A stretch of DNA of 53,090 bases from IMG/VR virus record IMGVR_UViG_3300050121_000130, positions 1 to 53,090 of that record, one strand, 5' to 3'. A program made the position numbers and the translations under genes. The notes beneath the pieces are model-generated. The model ran no database searches. It was not told the DNA's origin and saw nothing but the letters and a program-made list of their open reading frames with translations. Shown one piece after another: positions 39,020-47,361 of this stretch; within the stretch, counting starts at the first letter, position 1; the number at the start of each line of letters is the position of its first letter. This DNA comes from a virus.

Positions 39020-40385
39020 TTATCAGACCAAATTAGTCGATGACGTTCGTCAACAAATTCGACTTGGACAAACCCGAATCCTCATTCTGCTTCCCACGGG
39101 CGGCGGCAAAACGGCGATCGCCTCATATATCATCAGCCGAACAGTAAAACGCGGCAACAGGGCAATGATGACGGCCCATAGGTCTGAAATTATCTCACAA
39201 ACTGGCAAAACAATGAAGGAATTTAATGTTCCTTACGGATTAATTCAAGCTGGCGAAAAAATGAATTTAAAGCAACCAATGCAAGTAGCCAGTATATTAA
39301 CTCTTCGAAACCGACTTGATAAAATACCTGTACCAAAAATTCTAGTAATTGATGAAAGCCAGCACCTGGTGAGCCGAACATGGAAAGAGGTTGCTGATTA
39401 CTATAGCGAACGAGGAACGATCATTCTGGGACTTAGTGCAACTCCGAAACGTTTGTCGGGAGAATCATTGTCAAGTTGTTTTGATGTGATGGTACAAGGC
39501 CCATCAATTAAAGAATTAATCAATATGGGAGCCCTAAGCAAGTTCAAATATTTCGCCCCAAGTGTCGGAATCGACACATCGACAATTCATATTAAATGCG
39601 GCGATTTTGATAAAGGCGAACTTGAAATTGCAGTCAACAAAAGGGCTATAACAGGCGACGTAATTGCCCATTACAACAGATTGATACCAGGTAAACGAGC
39701 AATTGTATTTTGTGTATCAGTCGCACATGCAAAGTCAGTTGCTGGTGATTTTAACGAAAGTGGAATCGCAGCAGAGTTTGTCGAGGGATCAATGCCAAAA
39801 GAGTCACGCAAGGCTGCATTCGATAGATTTAAACGCGGTGAAACATTGGTATTAACAAATGTTGAAATTGCGGGCGAGGGCGTTGATATTCCGGCAGTAG
39901 AGTCGGCAATCCTGCTCAGACCAACAATGAGCGAATCGTTGTATTTGCAACAAGTTGGACGAGCTTTGAGAGTCGACCCGGATAATCCCGACAAGCTAGC
40001 TACAATTCTTGATCATTGTTCGAACGTGTTTACTCATGGGCTACCTGATAAAGAAAGAGAGTGGAGTTTAGACGGCACCGCCCGCCGCTCGCCGTCAGAA
40101 AAGTCAATCGGAATACGACAATGCCCAAACTGTTTTCGTTGCATAGTCCCTGCGCCCATATGCGTGTGCGGGTATGAATTTACCGTAACAGCGAGGATGC
40201 TGGCGGAAGAAAAGGGCGAGCTCAAAGAATTCGATGCCGAGCTATTAGAAATAGCAAAGCGAAAAAAGCGGATTGAATTGAATTGTTGCAAGACAATTGC
40301 TGATCTGAAGCAGTTTGCAGAAGAAAATGGATATAAAAGTGGTTGGGTTTATATGAGAGCGAGATTGAAAAATATTAGGAGTTGA
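39006..40385 (+). CDS. DEAD/DEAH superfamily 2 helicase, 459 aa
   Basis: ATG inside the 3' end of the HNH gene. Motif I LPTGGGKTAIAS (about 28-39), motif II VIDESQHL (DESH-type, about 117), motif III GLSATPKR (about 140), motif VI LQQVGRALRVDP (about 316). A CxxC...CxC zinc patch (CPNCFRC, CVCGYEF) lies near 374-393. It would unwind DNA or RNA in replication or recombination. Length fits the RapA-like phage group. Confidence 0.9.
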   Translation: MQLRDYQTKLVDDVRQQIRLGQTRILILLPTGGGKTAIASYIISRTVKRGNRAMMTAHRSEIISQTGKTMKEFNVPYGLIQAGEKMNLKQPMQVASILTLRNRLDKIPVPKILVIDESQHLVSRTWKEVADYYSERGTIILGLSATPKRLSGESLSSCFDVMVQGPSIKELINMGALSKFKYFAPSVGIDTSTIHIKCGDFDKGELEIAVNKRAITGDVIAHYNRLIPGKRAIVFCVSVAHAKSVAGDFNESGIAAEFVEGSMPKESRKAAFDRFKRGETLVLTNVEIAGEGVDIPAVESAILLRPTMSESLYLQQVGRALRVDPDNPDKLATILDHCSNVFTHGLPDKEREWSLDGTARRSPSEKSIGIRQCPNCFRCIVPAPICVCGYEFTVTARMLAEEKGELKEFDAELLEIAKRKKRIELNCCKTIADLKQFAEENGYKSGWVYMRARLKNIRS

Positions 40386-40537
40386 TGAAAGTGGCGGGAG
40401 ATTGTACGGATTGATCATGTTTTTATTGTGAAAATCCAGATTGCCACTACTGTGATATATCTAAAACGAGTTTTTGTCCCGGAAAAATAAAGCAATGCGA
40501 TAAAACTAAAAGCGAGGTTAAAAAATGCCAACCTTAG
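40385..40537 (+). pseudogene. Cys-rich small ORF with an in-frame UGA
   Basis: The ATG overlaps the helicase stop. The ORF reads MKVAGDCTD, then TGA (40412-40414), then SCFYCENPDCHYCDISKT and CPGKIKQCDK to a TAG at 40535. The downstream part has six cysteines in metal-site spacing (CxxC...CxxC), so the frame looks real. UGA could be a Trp codon lost by mutation, a sequencing error, or a selenocysteine codon. Confidence 0.45.
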
Positions 40538-41046
40538 AGATCGATATAAAAAAGCAAGTAAACATTAAAAAGGTAGTCAAGGCCGTTAAAAGCATTGGCG
40601 AATTCGCCCTGTACTCCAAAAGCGAAGATTGCAATTTACTGGTCACTAGGTATTTTGTTCTGAATCTTAATGCCGATCAATTTTGGGAAGCCCAATGCGC
40701 CCTGCTGGCAAAGAAAATTGGAGTCTGGTTTTCGATCTGCAAAGAAGGCTTAGTCGAAGGTAAAAGCATCGAGGATGACGGCTCGGGCGTGGATCTGTAT
40801 TTCAAGACAGTTCACAATCCAATCGCTGAAATAATTGGTTACACCGAATTGATTTTAAATGGTGTGATGCTTTATGCAGGGGAAGAAAAGTATATCGGGA
40901 TTAAAGAATCTTACATTGAAATGCTTGGCGGTTTGTCGGCTATCAAGAAAGCCAGAAATTCAAGTGTAGTGATCGCTTCTGATTTTCATTTGTTAACCAT
41001 AGTGGATAAAGCCGAATCTCAATATTTAGCACCATTACTGTTTTAA
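40525..41046 (+). CDS. Hypothetical protein, 173 aa
   Basis: ATG overlapping the end of the Cys-rich ORF, with GCGAGG upstream. Mixed alpha/beta (TRYFVLNLNADQFWEAQCALLAKK), with no motif recognised. It lies in the replication cluster just before the VRR-NUC gene. Function unknown; possibly a DNA-metabolism accessory. Confidence 0.6.
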   Translation: MPTLEIDIKKQVNIKKVVKAVKSIGEFALYSKSEDCNLLVTRYFVLNLNADQFWEAQCALLAKKIGVWFSICKEGLVEGKSIEDDGSGVDLYFKTVHNPIAEIIGYTELILNGVMLYAGEEKYIGIKESYIEMLGGLSAIKKARNSSVVIASDFHLLTIVDKAESQYLAPLLF

Positions 41047-41050
41047 AACA

Positions 41051-41067
41051 GGGGGCTCTCAGCCCCC
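41051..41067 (+). terminator. Strong hairpin without U tract
   Basis: GGGGGCT-CTC-AGCCCCC, seven perfect pairs, followed by ACAAATATAGGAGG. It lies just upstream of the next ribosome site. Lacking a U run, it is more likely a stability or attenuation element than a terminator. Confidence 0.45.
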
Positions 41068-41086
41068 ACAAATATAGGAGGTAGCC

Positions 41087-41323
41087 ATGCAAGATAACAG
41101 GCCAGTGGCACATTGGGAAAAAAAATTGTCAACGAATTATATCTCATTCATCTGGGCGGCTGCTAGAAAAGCACTGCTGGAAGCTGGAAGACAAGCCGAA
41201 TTTGACGATATGCAGAAAAACATTGAAGGGCATAGTTGGACGGAGCAAATAAAAATCATGAAAAACTATGTGAGGTTTGAAGGGGATTACATTTCTGATC
41301 AGCAGTCGAAGGCCCCAGGATGA
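41087..41323 (+). CDS. Hypothetical protein, 78 aa
   Basis: ATG with AGGAGG upstream, overlapping the next gene by four bases (ATGA). Helical and charged (FIWAAARKALLEAGRQAEFD, NIEGHSWTEQIKIM). No family recognised. Confidence 0.55.
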   Translation: MQDNRPVAHWEKKLSTNYISFIWAAARKALLEAGRQAEFDDMQKNIEGHSWTEQIKIMKNYVRFEGDYISDQQSKAPG

Positions 41324-41673
41324 AGGAGAAGGATTTGCAATCAATGATTCAGATAGAATTGTCAAAGCAAGGATTTACAGTTTTTCGTGCAAATGCCGGA
41401 AGTGGTTGGACAGGTAAAGAAATTATTCGAACTGCAAACGGTGGAGTTTACATACCGGAAGCGAGAGTTTTACAAGCAATGGTCAAGGGCTTTTCAGATT
41501 TATTCGGAGTGGCGCCAGAAGGAAAAATATTTTTCATTGAGGTGAAAACACCGACAGGACGTGTTAGGCCCGAGCAGACCACGTTTTTAAATAGGATGAG
41601 AGAAATTGGAGCGAGGGCAGGGGTGGCCCGGAGCATATCAGATGCCGTGGCGATTGCGAGGGGTGAGGTATGA
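41320..41673 (+). CDS. VRR-NUC nuclease, 117 aa
   Basis: VRR-NUC pattern: KEKDLQSMIQIELSKQGFTV then RANAGSGWTGK near the start, the GFSDLFGVAPEGKIFFIEVKTPTGRVRPEQ core (about 60-90) and a helix ending RSISDAVAIARG. The D and the E-x-K of the core are the PD-(D/E)xK catalytic residues. It probably trims or resolves recombination intermediates. Usual length for the family. Confidence 0.85.
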   Translation: MKEKDLQSMIQIELSKQGFTVFRANAGSGWTGKEIIRTANGGVYIPEARVLQAMVKGFSDLFGVAPEGKIFFIEVKTPTGRVRPEQTTFLNRMREIGARAGVARSISDAVAIARGEV

Positions 41674-41954
41674 AAATGATATGCGCTTTACTGAAGGTTG
41701 CATTAATGGCATTGCTTGTAGCTGTCGTAATGGCTACACTGACGGGGTTTAAATTTGTAGAAGTTAATTATACAGCCGTTAGAGGGGATACCCTGCAGGA
41801 AGTAGCAGAGCGTTATATAGTTAAAAACACTGCAACCATTAGAGACATTAAAGAATTTAAAGAGGGGATTCGCGAAGAAAATTTTGATGTGATTGGAAAC
41901 AGAGAAATTACCCTGGGTGATGTATTGAAAATTACTTGGTGGGAGGCGGATTGA
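41670..41954 (+). CDS. Membrane-anchored LysM-like protein, 94 aa
   Basis: Starts ATGA-coupled to the nuclease gene. N-terminal hydrophobic segment (about 4-26, ICALLKVALMALLVAVVMATL), then a LysM-like domain (FVEVNYTAVRGDTLQEVAERY, then ITLGDVLKITWWEAD). LysM binds peptidoglycan. The role could be envelope attachment or superinfection exclusion. It is unexpected among replication and methylase genes. Confidence 0.6.
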   Translation: MKMICALLKVALMALLVAVVMATLTGFKFVEVNYTAVRGDTLQEVAERYIVKNTATIRDIKEFKEGIREENFDVIGNREITLGDVLKITWWEAD

Positions 41955-41988
41955 TACGAATTTAAACAGAATCGTCAATGGTGATTGT

Positions 41989-42642
41989 ATGGACGGAATG
42001 AAACAAATTCCCGACAAGTATTTTGATCTTGCAATCGTTGATCCGTCTTATTTTAGTGGACCAGAAAGGCGCGAGTTTTATGGAAATAAAATTAGTTCAA
42101 TCGGGGTTTCTCGTTTATATAAAAAAAGTACTACTTGGATAGTCCCGACAGAAAAGTATTTTCAAGAATTATTTAGAGTATCAAGTAACCAAATAATTTG
42201 GGGTTGCAATTACTATGATTACAAATTCGGTCCTGGGCGAATAGTGTGGGACAAGGTAAACGGGGAAAGCTCATTCTCTGATTGCGAAGAAGCATATTGT
42301 AGTTTGCACAATAGTTCTCGATTATTCAGGTTTATGTGGAGTGGAATGTTTCAAGGAAAAAGCGTATCTGATGGAACGACGCAACAAGGAAATAAGAAGT
42401 TAAATGAAAAACGCATCCACCCTACCCAAAAGCCGGTTGCCCTTTATAAATGGATTCTGGCTAACTACACCACTATAGGAGATAAAATCCTAGATACTCA
42501 TGTTGGAAGCGGATCAAGCATTGTGGCTTGTTATGAATTAGGATTCGATTACTTAGGATATGAAATAGACACTGACTATTTTAATGCAGCAAGCAAAAGA
42601 ATCGAAGCGGTTAAAGCACAGGGGAGGTTGTTTGTGCCATGA
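41989..42642 (+). CDS. DNA N6-adenine/N4-cytosine methyltransferase
   Basis: Beta-class order: motif IV VDPSY (DPPY variant) near residue 18, then motif I at the C-terminal side, LDTHVGSGSS (usual FxGxG, here VGSGS). Similar residues open in frame upstream (NLNRIVNGDC) back to 41950, suggesting a non-standard ATT start; ATG 41989 is the first normal start. RIHPTQKPV before motif I is typical. It would methylate phage DNA against host restriction or act in regulation. Confidence 0.8.
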   Translation: MDGMKQIPDKYFDLAIVDPSYFSGPERREFYGNKISSIGVSRLYKKSTTWIVPTEKYFQELFRVSSNQIIWGCNYYDYKFGPGRIVWDKVNGESSFSDCEEAYCSLHNSSRLFRFMWSGMFQGKSVSDGTTQQGNKKLNEKRIHPTQKPVALYKWILANYTTIGDKILDTHVGSGSSIVACYELGFDYLGYEIDTDYFNAASKRIEAVKAQGRLFVP

Positions 42643-42830
42643 ACATGTTTGTTTTCCCCGGCCGCGTCTACGCCCTAAACGTAGTCGACGCCCTCGACAA
42701 AATCCACGAAATGATTGATACCAGAGGGCTAAAATACATCGGCCCTGTTTCACTCAGGGAATGTGACGTACAGACAAAATCAGTTATTTGGTACGAGTTT
42801 TATTGCAAGGTAGAAGAAATTGGAGCGTGA
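42639..42830 (+). CDS. Hypothetical protein, 63 aa
   Basis: ATG overlapping the methyltransferase stop (ATGA). Alpha/beta mixture (NMFVFPGRVYALNVVDAL, KYIGPVSLRECDVQTK), with no motif. It lies between two methylases and may be their partner, without direct evidence. Confidence 0.5.
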   Translation: MNMFVFPGRVYALNVVDALDKIHEMIDTRGLKYIGPVSLRECDVQTKSVIWYEFYCKVEEIGA

Positions 42831-42838
42831 TTTGACAA

Positions 42839-43630
42839 GTGGGAATAAAAATAGAATTGTTCAATGACAATTTTCAAAATTATAAAAGTTATGGTATTCC
42901 AGCAAAGGCACAGTTGGTAATTGCCGATATTCCGTACAACTTAGGCAATAATGCTTTTGCTTCAAATCCTATGTGGTACGTTGACGGCGATAATAAAAAC
43001 GGTGAAAGCAAAAACGCGAACAAGAGTTTTTTCAATACCGATAATAATTTTAATATAGCCGAATACTTCCATTTTTGCAGCAAGTTACTAAAAAAAGAAC
43101 CTAAAGAAACGGGACAAGCACCCGCTATGATTGTATTTTGCTCATTCCAGCAAACGCCATTAGTTATTGAATACGGCAAAAAGCATGGATTTGTTAACAG
43201 CTACCCGCTGTTTTTCGTAAAAAATTATTCAGCACAAGTATTAAAAGCCAATATGAAAATTGTCGGAGCTACAGAAATAGCTATGGTTTTGTATCGTGAC
43301 AAGTTACCAAAGTTTAATAATGGAAAAACCGAAACAGAAAAAGGGAAAATGGTTTTTAATTGGATTGAATGGCGCAGGGACAACCGAAAAATATATCCTA
43401 AAATTCATCCGACTCAAAAGCCCGTAAGTTTGCTAAAACAACTCGTTGAGATATTTACAGACGAAGGTGATACGGTAATAGACCCCGTTGCTGGAAGTGG
43501 AACAACATTAAGAGCATGTGCCGAGTTAAACCGAAATTGTTACGGATTTGAAGTTGATAAGATCTTTTATAAAGAAGCTGTCGATAAAATGATTAATTTT
43601 GATAGTAAAGAAGAGCAAATATTATTTTAA
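42839..43630 (+). CDS. DNA methyltransferase, second (beta-class), 263 aa
   Basis: GTG start. Motif IV ADIPY (near residue 30), then a long insert, then motif I DPVAGSGTTLRACAELNR near 218-235, with KIHPTQKPVSLL before it. Different from the first methylase in sequence and length. The DIPY variant differs from the canonical DPPY/NPPY. Target and specificity unknown. Confidence 0.85.
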   Translation: MGIKIELFNDNFQNYKSYGIPAKAQLVIADIPYNLGNNAFASNPMWYVDGDNKNGESKNANKSFFNTDNNFNIAEYFHFCSKLLKKEPKETGQAPAMIVFCSFQQTPLVIEYGKKHGFVNSYPLFFVKNYSAQVLKANMKIVGATEIAMVLYRDKLPKFNNGKTETEKGKMVFNWIEWRRDNRKIYPKIHPTQKPVSLLKQLVEIFTDEGDTVIDPVAGSGTTLRACAELNRNCYGFEVDKIFYKEAVDKMINFDSKEEQILF

Positions 43631-43649
43631 GGCAAGGTGGTGGAAATTG

Positions 43650-43772
43650 GTGCGTAAAGGTTATTCATCGGTAGGAAAAGTTTGCGGAGCTGATAAGTCC
43701 CGCTGGGAGCATTGGCATCGACAACAGCAGCAAAAGAAGTTGGTAACAAAGATCAAGAAGGTGGAAACATGA
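43650..43772 (+). CDS. Small basic protein, 40 aa
   Basis: GTG at 43650 with AAGGTGGTGG upstream. Basic, with CGADKSRWEHWHRQQQQKKL in the middle. It overlaps the next ATG by four bases (ATGA), so the pair is probably coupled. Confidence 0.4.
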   Translation: MRKGYSSVGKVCGADKSRWEHWHRQQQQKKLVTKIKKVET

Positions 43773-44032
43773 ATTTAGCAATTCACGCCCGAACATATAA
43801 TTATTTTGCCTTAACAGCTGCGATCTTAAATTCAAAATTTAGCGTTGAAGATGCAATTAATAAATTTTCGCCTGCAACTGAAAAGCATAAAGTTGATAAT
43901 TCAACGACTATTGAAATGATGCGGCTTAAGAAAACAATGACATACAAGGAAATTGGCTGCTTATACGGGATTAGAGCTGATGCTGTATATAACAGAATCA
44001 GGAGGTATAAGGGAGGACTTGCAAGTGGATGA
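43769..44032 (+). CDS. HTH protein, 87 aa
   Basis: ATG 43769 overlaps the previous stop (ATGA); AAGGTGG lies upstream. C-terminal helix-turn-helix (KKTMTYKEIGCLYGIRADAV, then YNRIRRYKGG) resembling sigma-like or phage regulatory HTH proteins. A gene read from 43712 in frame would have no ribosome site. It may be a late-gene or methylation-cluster regulator. Confidence 0.5.
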   Translation: MNLAIHARTYNYFALTAAILNSKFSVEDAINKFSPATEKHKVDNSTTIEMMRLKKTMTYKEIGCLYGIRADAVYNRIRRYKGGLASG

Positions 44033-44297
44033 TGTAAGATTTGACCTAAAATATTGGCAGCAGATTGCTAGAAATGTGGTCGGTAGTCAGGGAAAAGCTT
44101 TTGCAGTGGTCAAGAATCCAATAAATAATGAATATTTTGTGCGGTCGCTGGAATCAGCGAAGACCTTTAAGAATGAGATAGTCTGGTCCAGTGATCAACC
44201 AGAAATTAAGATCGAGCCGGTACCATTAGATATACCGTCCGGTCTACTGATTACCTACATGATAGCGGGAGGCGGTTTACATTGCGAGTTGGATTAA
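44025..44297 (+). CDS. Hypothetical protein, 90 aa
   Basis: GTG at 44025 with GGGAGGA seven bases upstream; longer reads to 43953 overlap the HTH gene. Mixed beta/helix (DVRFDLKYWQQIARN, KAFAVVKNPINNEYFVRSLE). No family recognised. It overlaps the start of the radical SAM gene. Confidence 0.5.
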   Translation: MDDVRFDLKYWQQIARNVVGSQGKAFAVVKNPINNEYFVRSLESAKTFKNEIVWSSDQPEIKIEPVPLDIPSGLLITYMIAGGGLHCELD

Positions 44298-45184
44298 TTC
44301 AAGTTGACGGTAAACTTCCTAACTTGGCACTCATGAAATTGTCGGCATGGCATAAATCACAGGGAGACGAAGTGGTTTTCCCTTATGATTATCAGGACAT
44401 GTTCGCTGGAAAAGTGGACAAGGTATATGTAGCTGTGATTTTCGACTGGAATCGGAAAAAAGCTACTAAATATGCCAAATTGGGTGCGGTGATCGGAGGA
44501 ACTGGGTGGAATTTTACAACGACCTTGCCAACTGAAATAGAATCTATGAAACCTGATTATGACCTGTATGGGATTGATTATGGTATGGGATTTACGCAAC
44601 GCGGTTGTATCAGAAGGTGCAAATTTTGTGTAGTTTGGAGAAAAGAAAGCCATATAAAAGAAGTAGCTATGCCTATAGAATTGATTAATCAAAAATCTAA
44701 AGAACTTATTTTGCTTGATAATAATTTCCTTGCATCGCCATTATGGCGTGAGAAATCTCAGCAAATTATTGATCATAAAATAAAAGTCGATTTTACACAA
44801 GGTCTTGATATTAGGCTAGTGGATGATGAGAAGTCAGAATTGTTGGCAGCAATGCGGCACCGGAAGCGAATACACTTTGCCTTTGATAATCTGCAAATTG
44901 AGAAAGAAGTACGCCATGGCATTGAACTGTTGCTTAGTCAGGGAATAAATCATGATCGGCTTTCGTTTTATGTACTTGTTAATTTTAACAGTACCATTGA
45001 GCAGGATTTGAAACGGATAGCAATACTTGATGAATATGGAGTAAATTCTTTTGTCATGGTGTACAACAAGGCAACTGCACCGCAAAAGATAAAATATTTA
45101 GCCAGGTGGTGCAATAAATATCAGACTAAAAAGTCTTGTAGTTTTAAAGATTACGATCCTCATGCTAGGAGGAAAGCAATATGA
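44282..45184 (+). CDS. Radical SAM enzyme, 300 aa
   Basis: TTG start overlapping the upstream gene. An alpha/beta N-terminus recalls a B12-binding-like fold (RVGLIQVDGKLPNLALMKLS). The radical SAM CxxxCxxC is CIRRCKFCV at about 110-118. The TIM-barrel-like remainder includes LLDNNFLAS, FTQGLDIRLV and FAFDNL. It would use SAM for a radical methyl, ring or sulfur insertion. Among methylases, DNA or RNA base modification is plausible but unproven. Confidence 0.85.
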   Translation: MRVGLIQVDGKLPNLALMKLSAWHKSQGDEVVFPYDYQDMFAGKVDKVYVAVIFDWNRKKATKYAKLGAVIGGTGWNFTTTLPTEIESMKPDYDLYGIDYGMGFTQRGCIRRCKFCVVWRKESHIKEVAMPIELINQKSKELILLDNNFLASPLWREKSQQIIDHKIKVDFTQGLDIRLVDDEKSELLAAMRHRKRIHFAFDNLQIEKEVRHGIELLLSQGINHDRLSFYVLVNFNSTIEQDLKRIAILDEYGVNSFVMVYNKATAPQKIKYLARWCNKYQTKKSCSFKDYDPHARRKAI

Positions 45185-46722
45185 AGCCTAATAGCAAATT
45201 TAGCCTATGGCGTGAAATAATAGTTGATAACTTCGCCGGTGGAGGGGGAGCAAGTACTGGAATTTCACTGGCAATTGGGCGATCAGTAGACGTGGCAATT
45301 AATCATGATCCAGCCGCAATTGCAATGCACAAGGCGAATCATCCCGACACTGAGCATTATACAGAATCGGTTTGGGATATTGACCCGCTAATTGTAACGG
45401 GTGGCCGTCCGGTAGCACTCTGTTGGTTTAGCCCAGATTGTAAGCATTTTTCTAAGGCCAAAGGTGGCAAACCAGTCGAAAAACATATTCGGGGGCTTGC
45501 ATGGATTGTTTTAAAGTGGGCCGCAAAAGTCCATCCAAGAGTAATAATGCTTGAAAACGTCGAGGAATTTAAAACGTGGGGGCCGTTACGAAAAGGTAAA
45601 CCGATAAAAAAGCTATCTGGGAAGACCTTTGCAAAATGGGAAAGCCAATTGCGGGCGTTAGGTTACAAGATTGAACATCGAGAACTAAGAGCTTGCGATT
45701 ATGGAGCCCCGACAATTCGCAAAAGATTTTTTCTAATTGCGAGGTGTGATGGCAAACCTATCGCGTGGCCGAAACCGACACACGGAGATCCAAACAGTCT
45801 AGAAGTAAAATCCGGTCGGCTGAAGCCTTGGAGAACGGCTGCTGAAATAATTAATTGGTCCCTACCTTGCCCATCTATATTTGAGCGGAAAAGGCCACTT
45901 GCTGAAAACACCATGCGGCGGATAGCCCGAGGGATTCAGAAATTCGTAATTGATTGCCCTGACCCTTTTGTGATCAAGGTAAATCATCACGGAGCAGATT
46001 TTCGAGGACAGAGTATAAAAGACCCGCTTCAAACCATTACGGCAAAGAACGGCTGGGGAATTGTGGCACCTACGCTAATTCAGTACCACGGCGAACAATC
46101 CGGCAGTGAAGTAAGAGGACAAGCCTTGAAAAATCCATTGATGGTAGTTGATTCATCACCAAGGTATGCGCTGGTGAGTAGTTTTCTGGCAAAGCATTAC
46201 GGCGGTGGCTATACAGGAGCAGGAGCAGATTTAAATGATCCGGTACCAACAGTAACAGCCGTGGATCATAATGCACTGGTTACAAGCCATCTAGTGAAAA
46301 TGAAGGGAACAAATATAGGTCAGCCAGTTACAGATCCCATACAGACTATAACGGCAGGGGGATTGCATTTTGGGGAAGTCAGGGCCTTCTTGATTAAATA
46401 TTACGGCACAGGAGAAGGTCAGTCAGTAAAAGATCCACTGCATACGGTACCAACAAAAGATCGATTCGGACTAGTTACGGTTCATGGGCAAGATTATCAG
46501 ATCGTTGATATCGGCATGAGGATGCTTGAACCAAGAGAATTATTCAATGCCCAAGGGTTTCCACCTGATTACATTATTGATATGGATTGCAATGGGAAAA
46601 AATATTCGAAGTCGGCACAGGTGGCAAGGTGCGGAAATGCAGTACCGCCGCCATTTGCAGAAGCATTAGTTCGGGAGAACCTGCCGGAGCTTTGTGAAAA
46701 CAAATACGCCAAACAAGCATAA
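45181..46722 (+). CDS. DNA cytosine-5 methyltransferase, 513 aa
   Basis: Motif I VDNFAGGGGASTG (about 15-27), motif IV LCWFSPDCKHFSKAKGG with the catalytic Cys, motif VI LENVEEF, motif VIII KRFFLIAR, motif IX-X ARCGNAVPPPFAEALV at the end. Unusually long. Between VIII and IX lie five degenerate repeats of about 33-37 residues (about 263-436; pattern GQxxxDPxxTxTA), in the target-recognition place. It methylates C5 of cytosine, probably to evade restriction. Confidence 0.92.
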   Translation: MKPNSKFSLWREIIVDNFAGGGGASTGISLAIGRSVDVAINHDPAAIAMHKANHPDTEHYTESVWDIDPLIVTGGRPVALCWFSPDCKHFSKAKGGKPVEKHIRGLAWIVLKWAAKVHPRVIMLENVEEFKTWGPLRKGKPIKKLSGKTFAKWESQLRALGYKIEHRELRACDYGAPTIRKRFFLIARCDGKPIAWPKPTHGDPNSLEVKSGRLKPWRTAAEIINWSLPCPSIFERKRPLAENTMRRIARGIQKFVIDCPDPFVIKVNHHGADFRGQSIKDPLQTITAKNGWGIVAPTLIQYHGEQSGSEVRGQALKNPLMVVDSSPRYALVSSFLAKHYGGGYTGAGADLNDPVPTVTAVDHNALVTSHLVKMKGTNIGQPVTDPIQTITAGGLHFGEVRAFLIKYYGTGEGQSVKDPLHTVPTKDRFGLVTVHGQDYQIVDIGMRMLEPRELFNAQGFPPDYIIDMDCNGKKYSKSAQVARCGNAVPPPFAEALVRENLPELCENKYAKQA

Positions 46723-46822
46723 GTAAAGAATATTCGGTTAATTTACCTGCTTTTATTGAAGCGTACAAACACCCAGGGAGTAAGTAAATAAATAAAAGAT
46801 AAAAGGGAAGGAGACAAGAACC

Positions 46823-46975
46823 ATGGAAGATTTAACTCTTGAAAAAGCTATAGAGGAGCAAACACATGCCGAGCAATCAGCGGTAACGGAAGTAAGCCGT
46901 AATAAGTATGGTCAATTAAGATATTGGTTAGAGGAACTAAAGGAACGTCGAGATCAAGATGGTGTGGGAGCATGA
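46823..46975 (+). CDS. Small acidic protein, 50 aa
   Basis: ATG with GGAAGGAG upstream, after a 100-base stretch in which I see no clear feature. Helical and acidic (LEKAIEEQTHAEQSAVTE). It is coupled to the YopX-like gene (ATGA). Function unknown. Confidence 0.5.
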   Translation: MEDLTLEKAIEEQTHAEQSAVTEVSRNKYGQLRYWLEELKERRDQDGVGA

Positions 46976-47361
46976 GAGAAATAAAGTTCCGAGCTTATGA
47001 TACAGTAAGCGAACAATTATTACCTGTAGAAGCAATAGATTTTCGCCAAGATTGTATATTACTTAACGAAGGAGATAACAGTCTTTCGGACACTTTTGAA
47101 ATGTTTGAATTAATGCAGTATACCGGATTAAAAGACAAAAACGGCGTGGATATTTACGAAGGGGATAATACAAGACGCTGGTTGAAAATAAGAAACAAAT
47201 GGGAAGAAGTACAACCCGGTGTAATTAAATGGATTCAATGCGTTTCAGCGTTTAAGTGCGTAGATAAAGACGGATTACTACACTGTTTTGACAACGGTCA
47301 TCTATATGAAGTCGTCGGCAACATTCACGACAATCCCGATCTGCTGGAGGCACAACCATGA
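46972..47361 (+). CDS. YopX-family protein, 129 aa
   Basis: ATG 46972 gives the usual start MREIKFRAYD; the in-frame extension to 46924 lies in the previous gene. Typical motifs: MQYTGLKDKNGVDIYEGD in the middle and YEVVGNIHDNPDLL at the end. YopX proteins are common in phages of Firmicutes; biochemical role unknown. Its stop overlaps the next ATG. Confidence 0.85.
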   Translation: MREIKFRAYDTVSEQLLPVEAIDFRQDCILLNEGDNSLSDTFEMFELMQYTGLKDKNGVDIYEGDNTRRWLKIRNKWEEVQPGVIKWIQCVSAFKCVDKDGLLHCFDNGHLYEVVGNIHDNPDLLEAQP

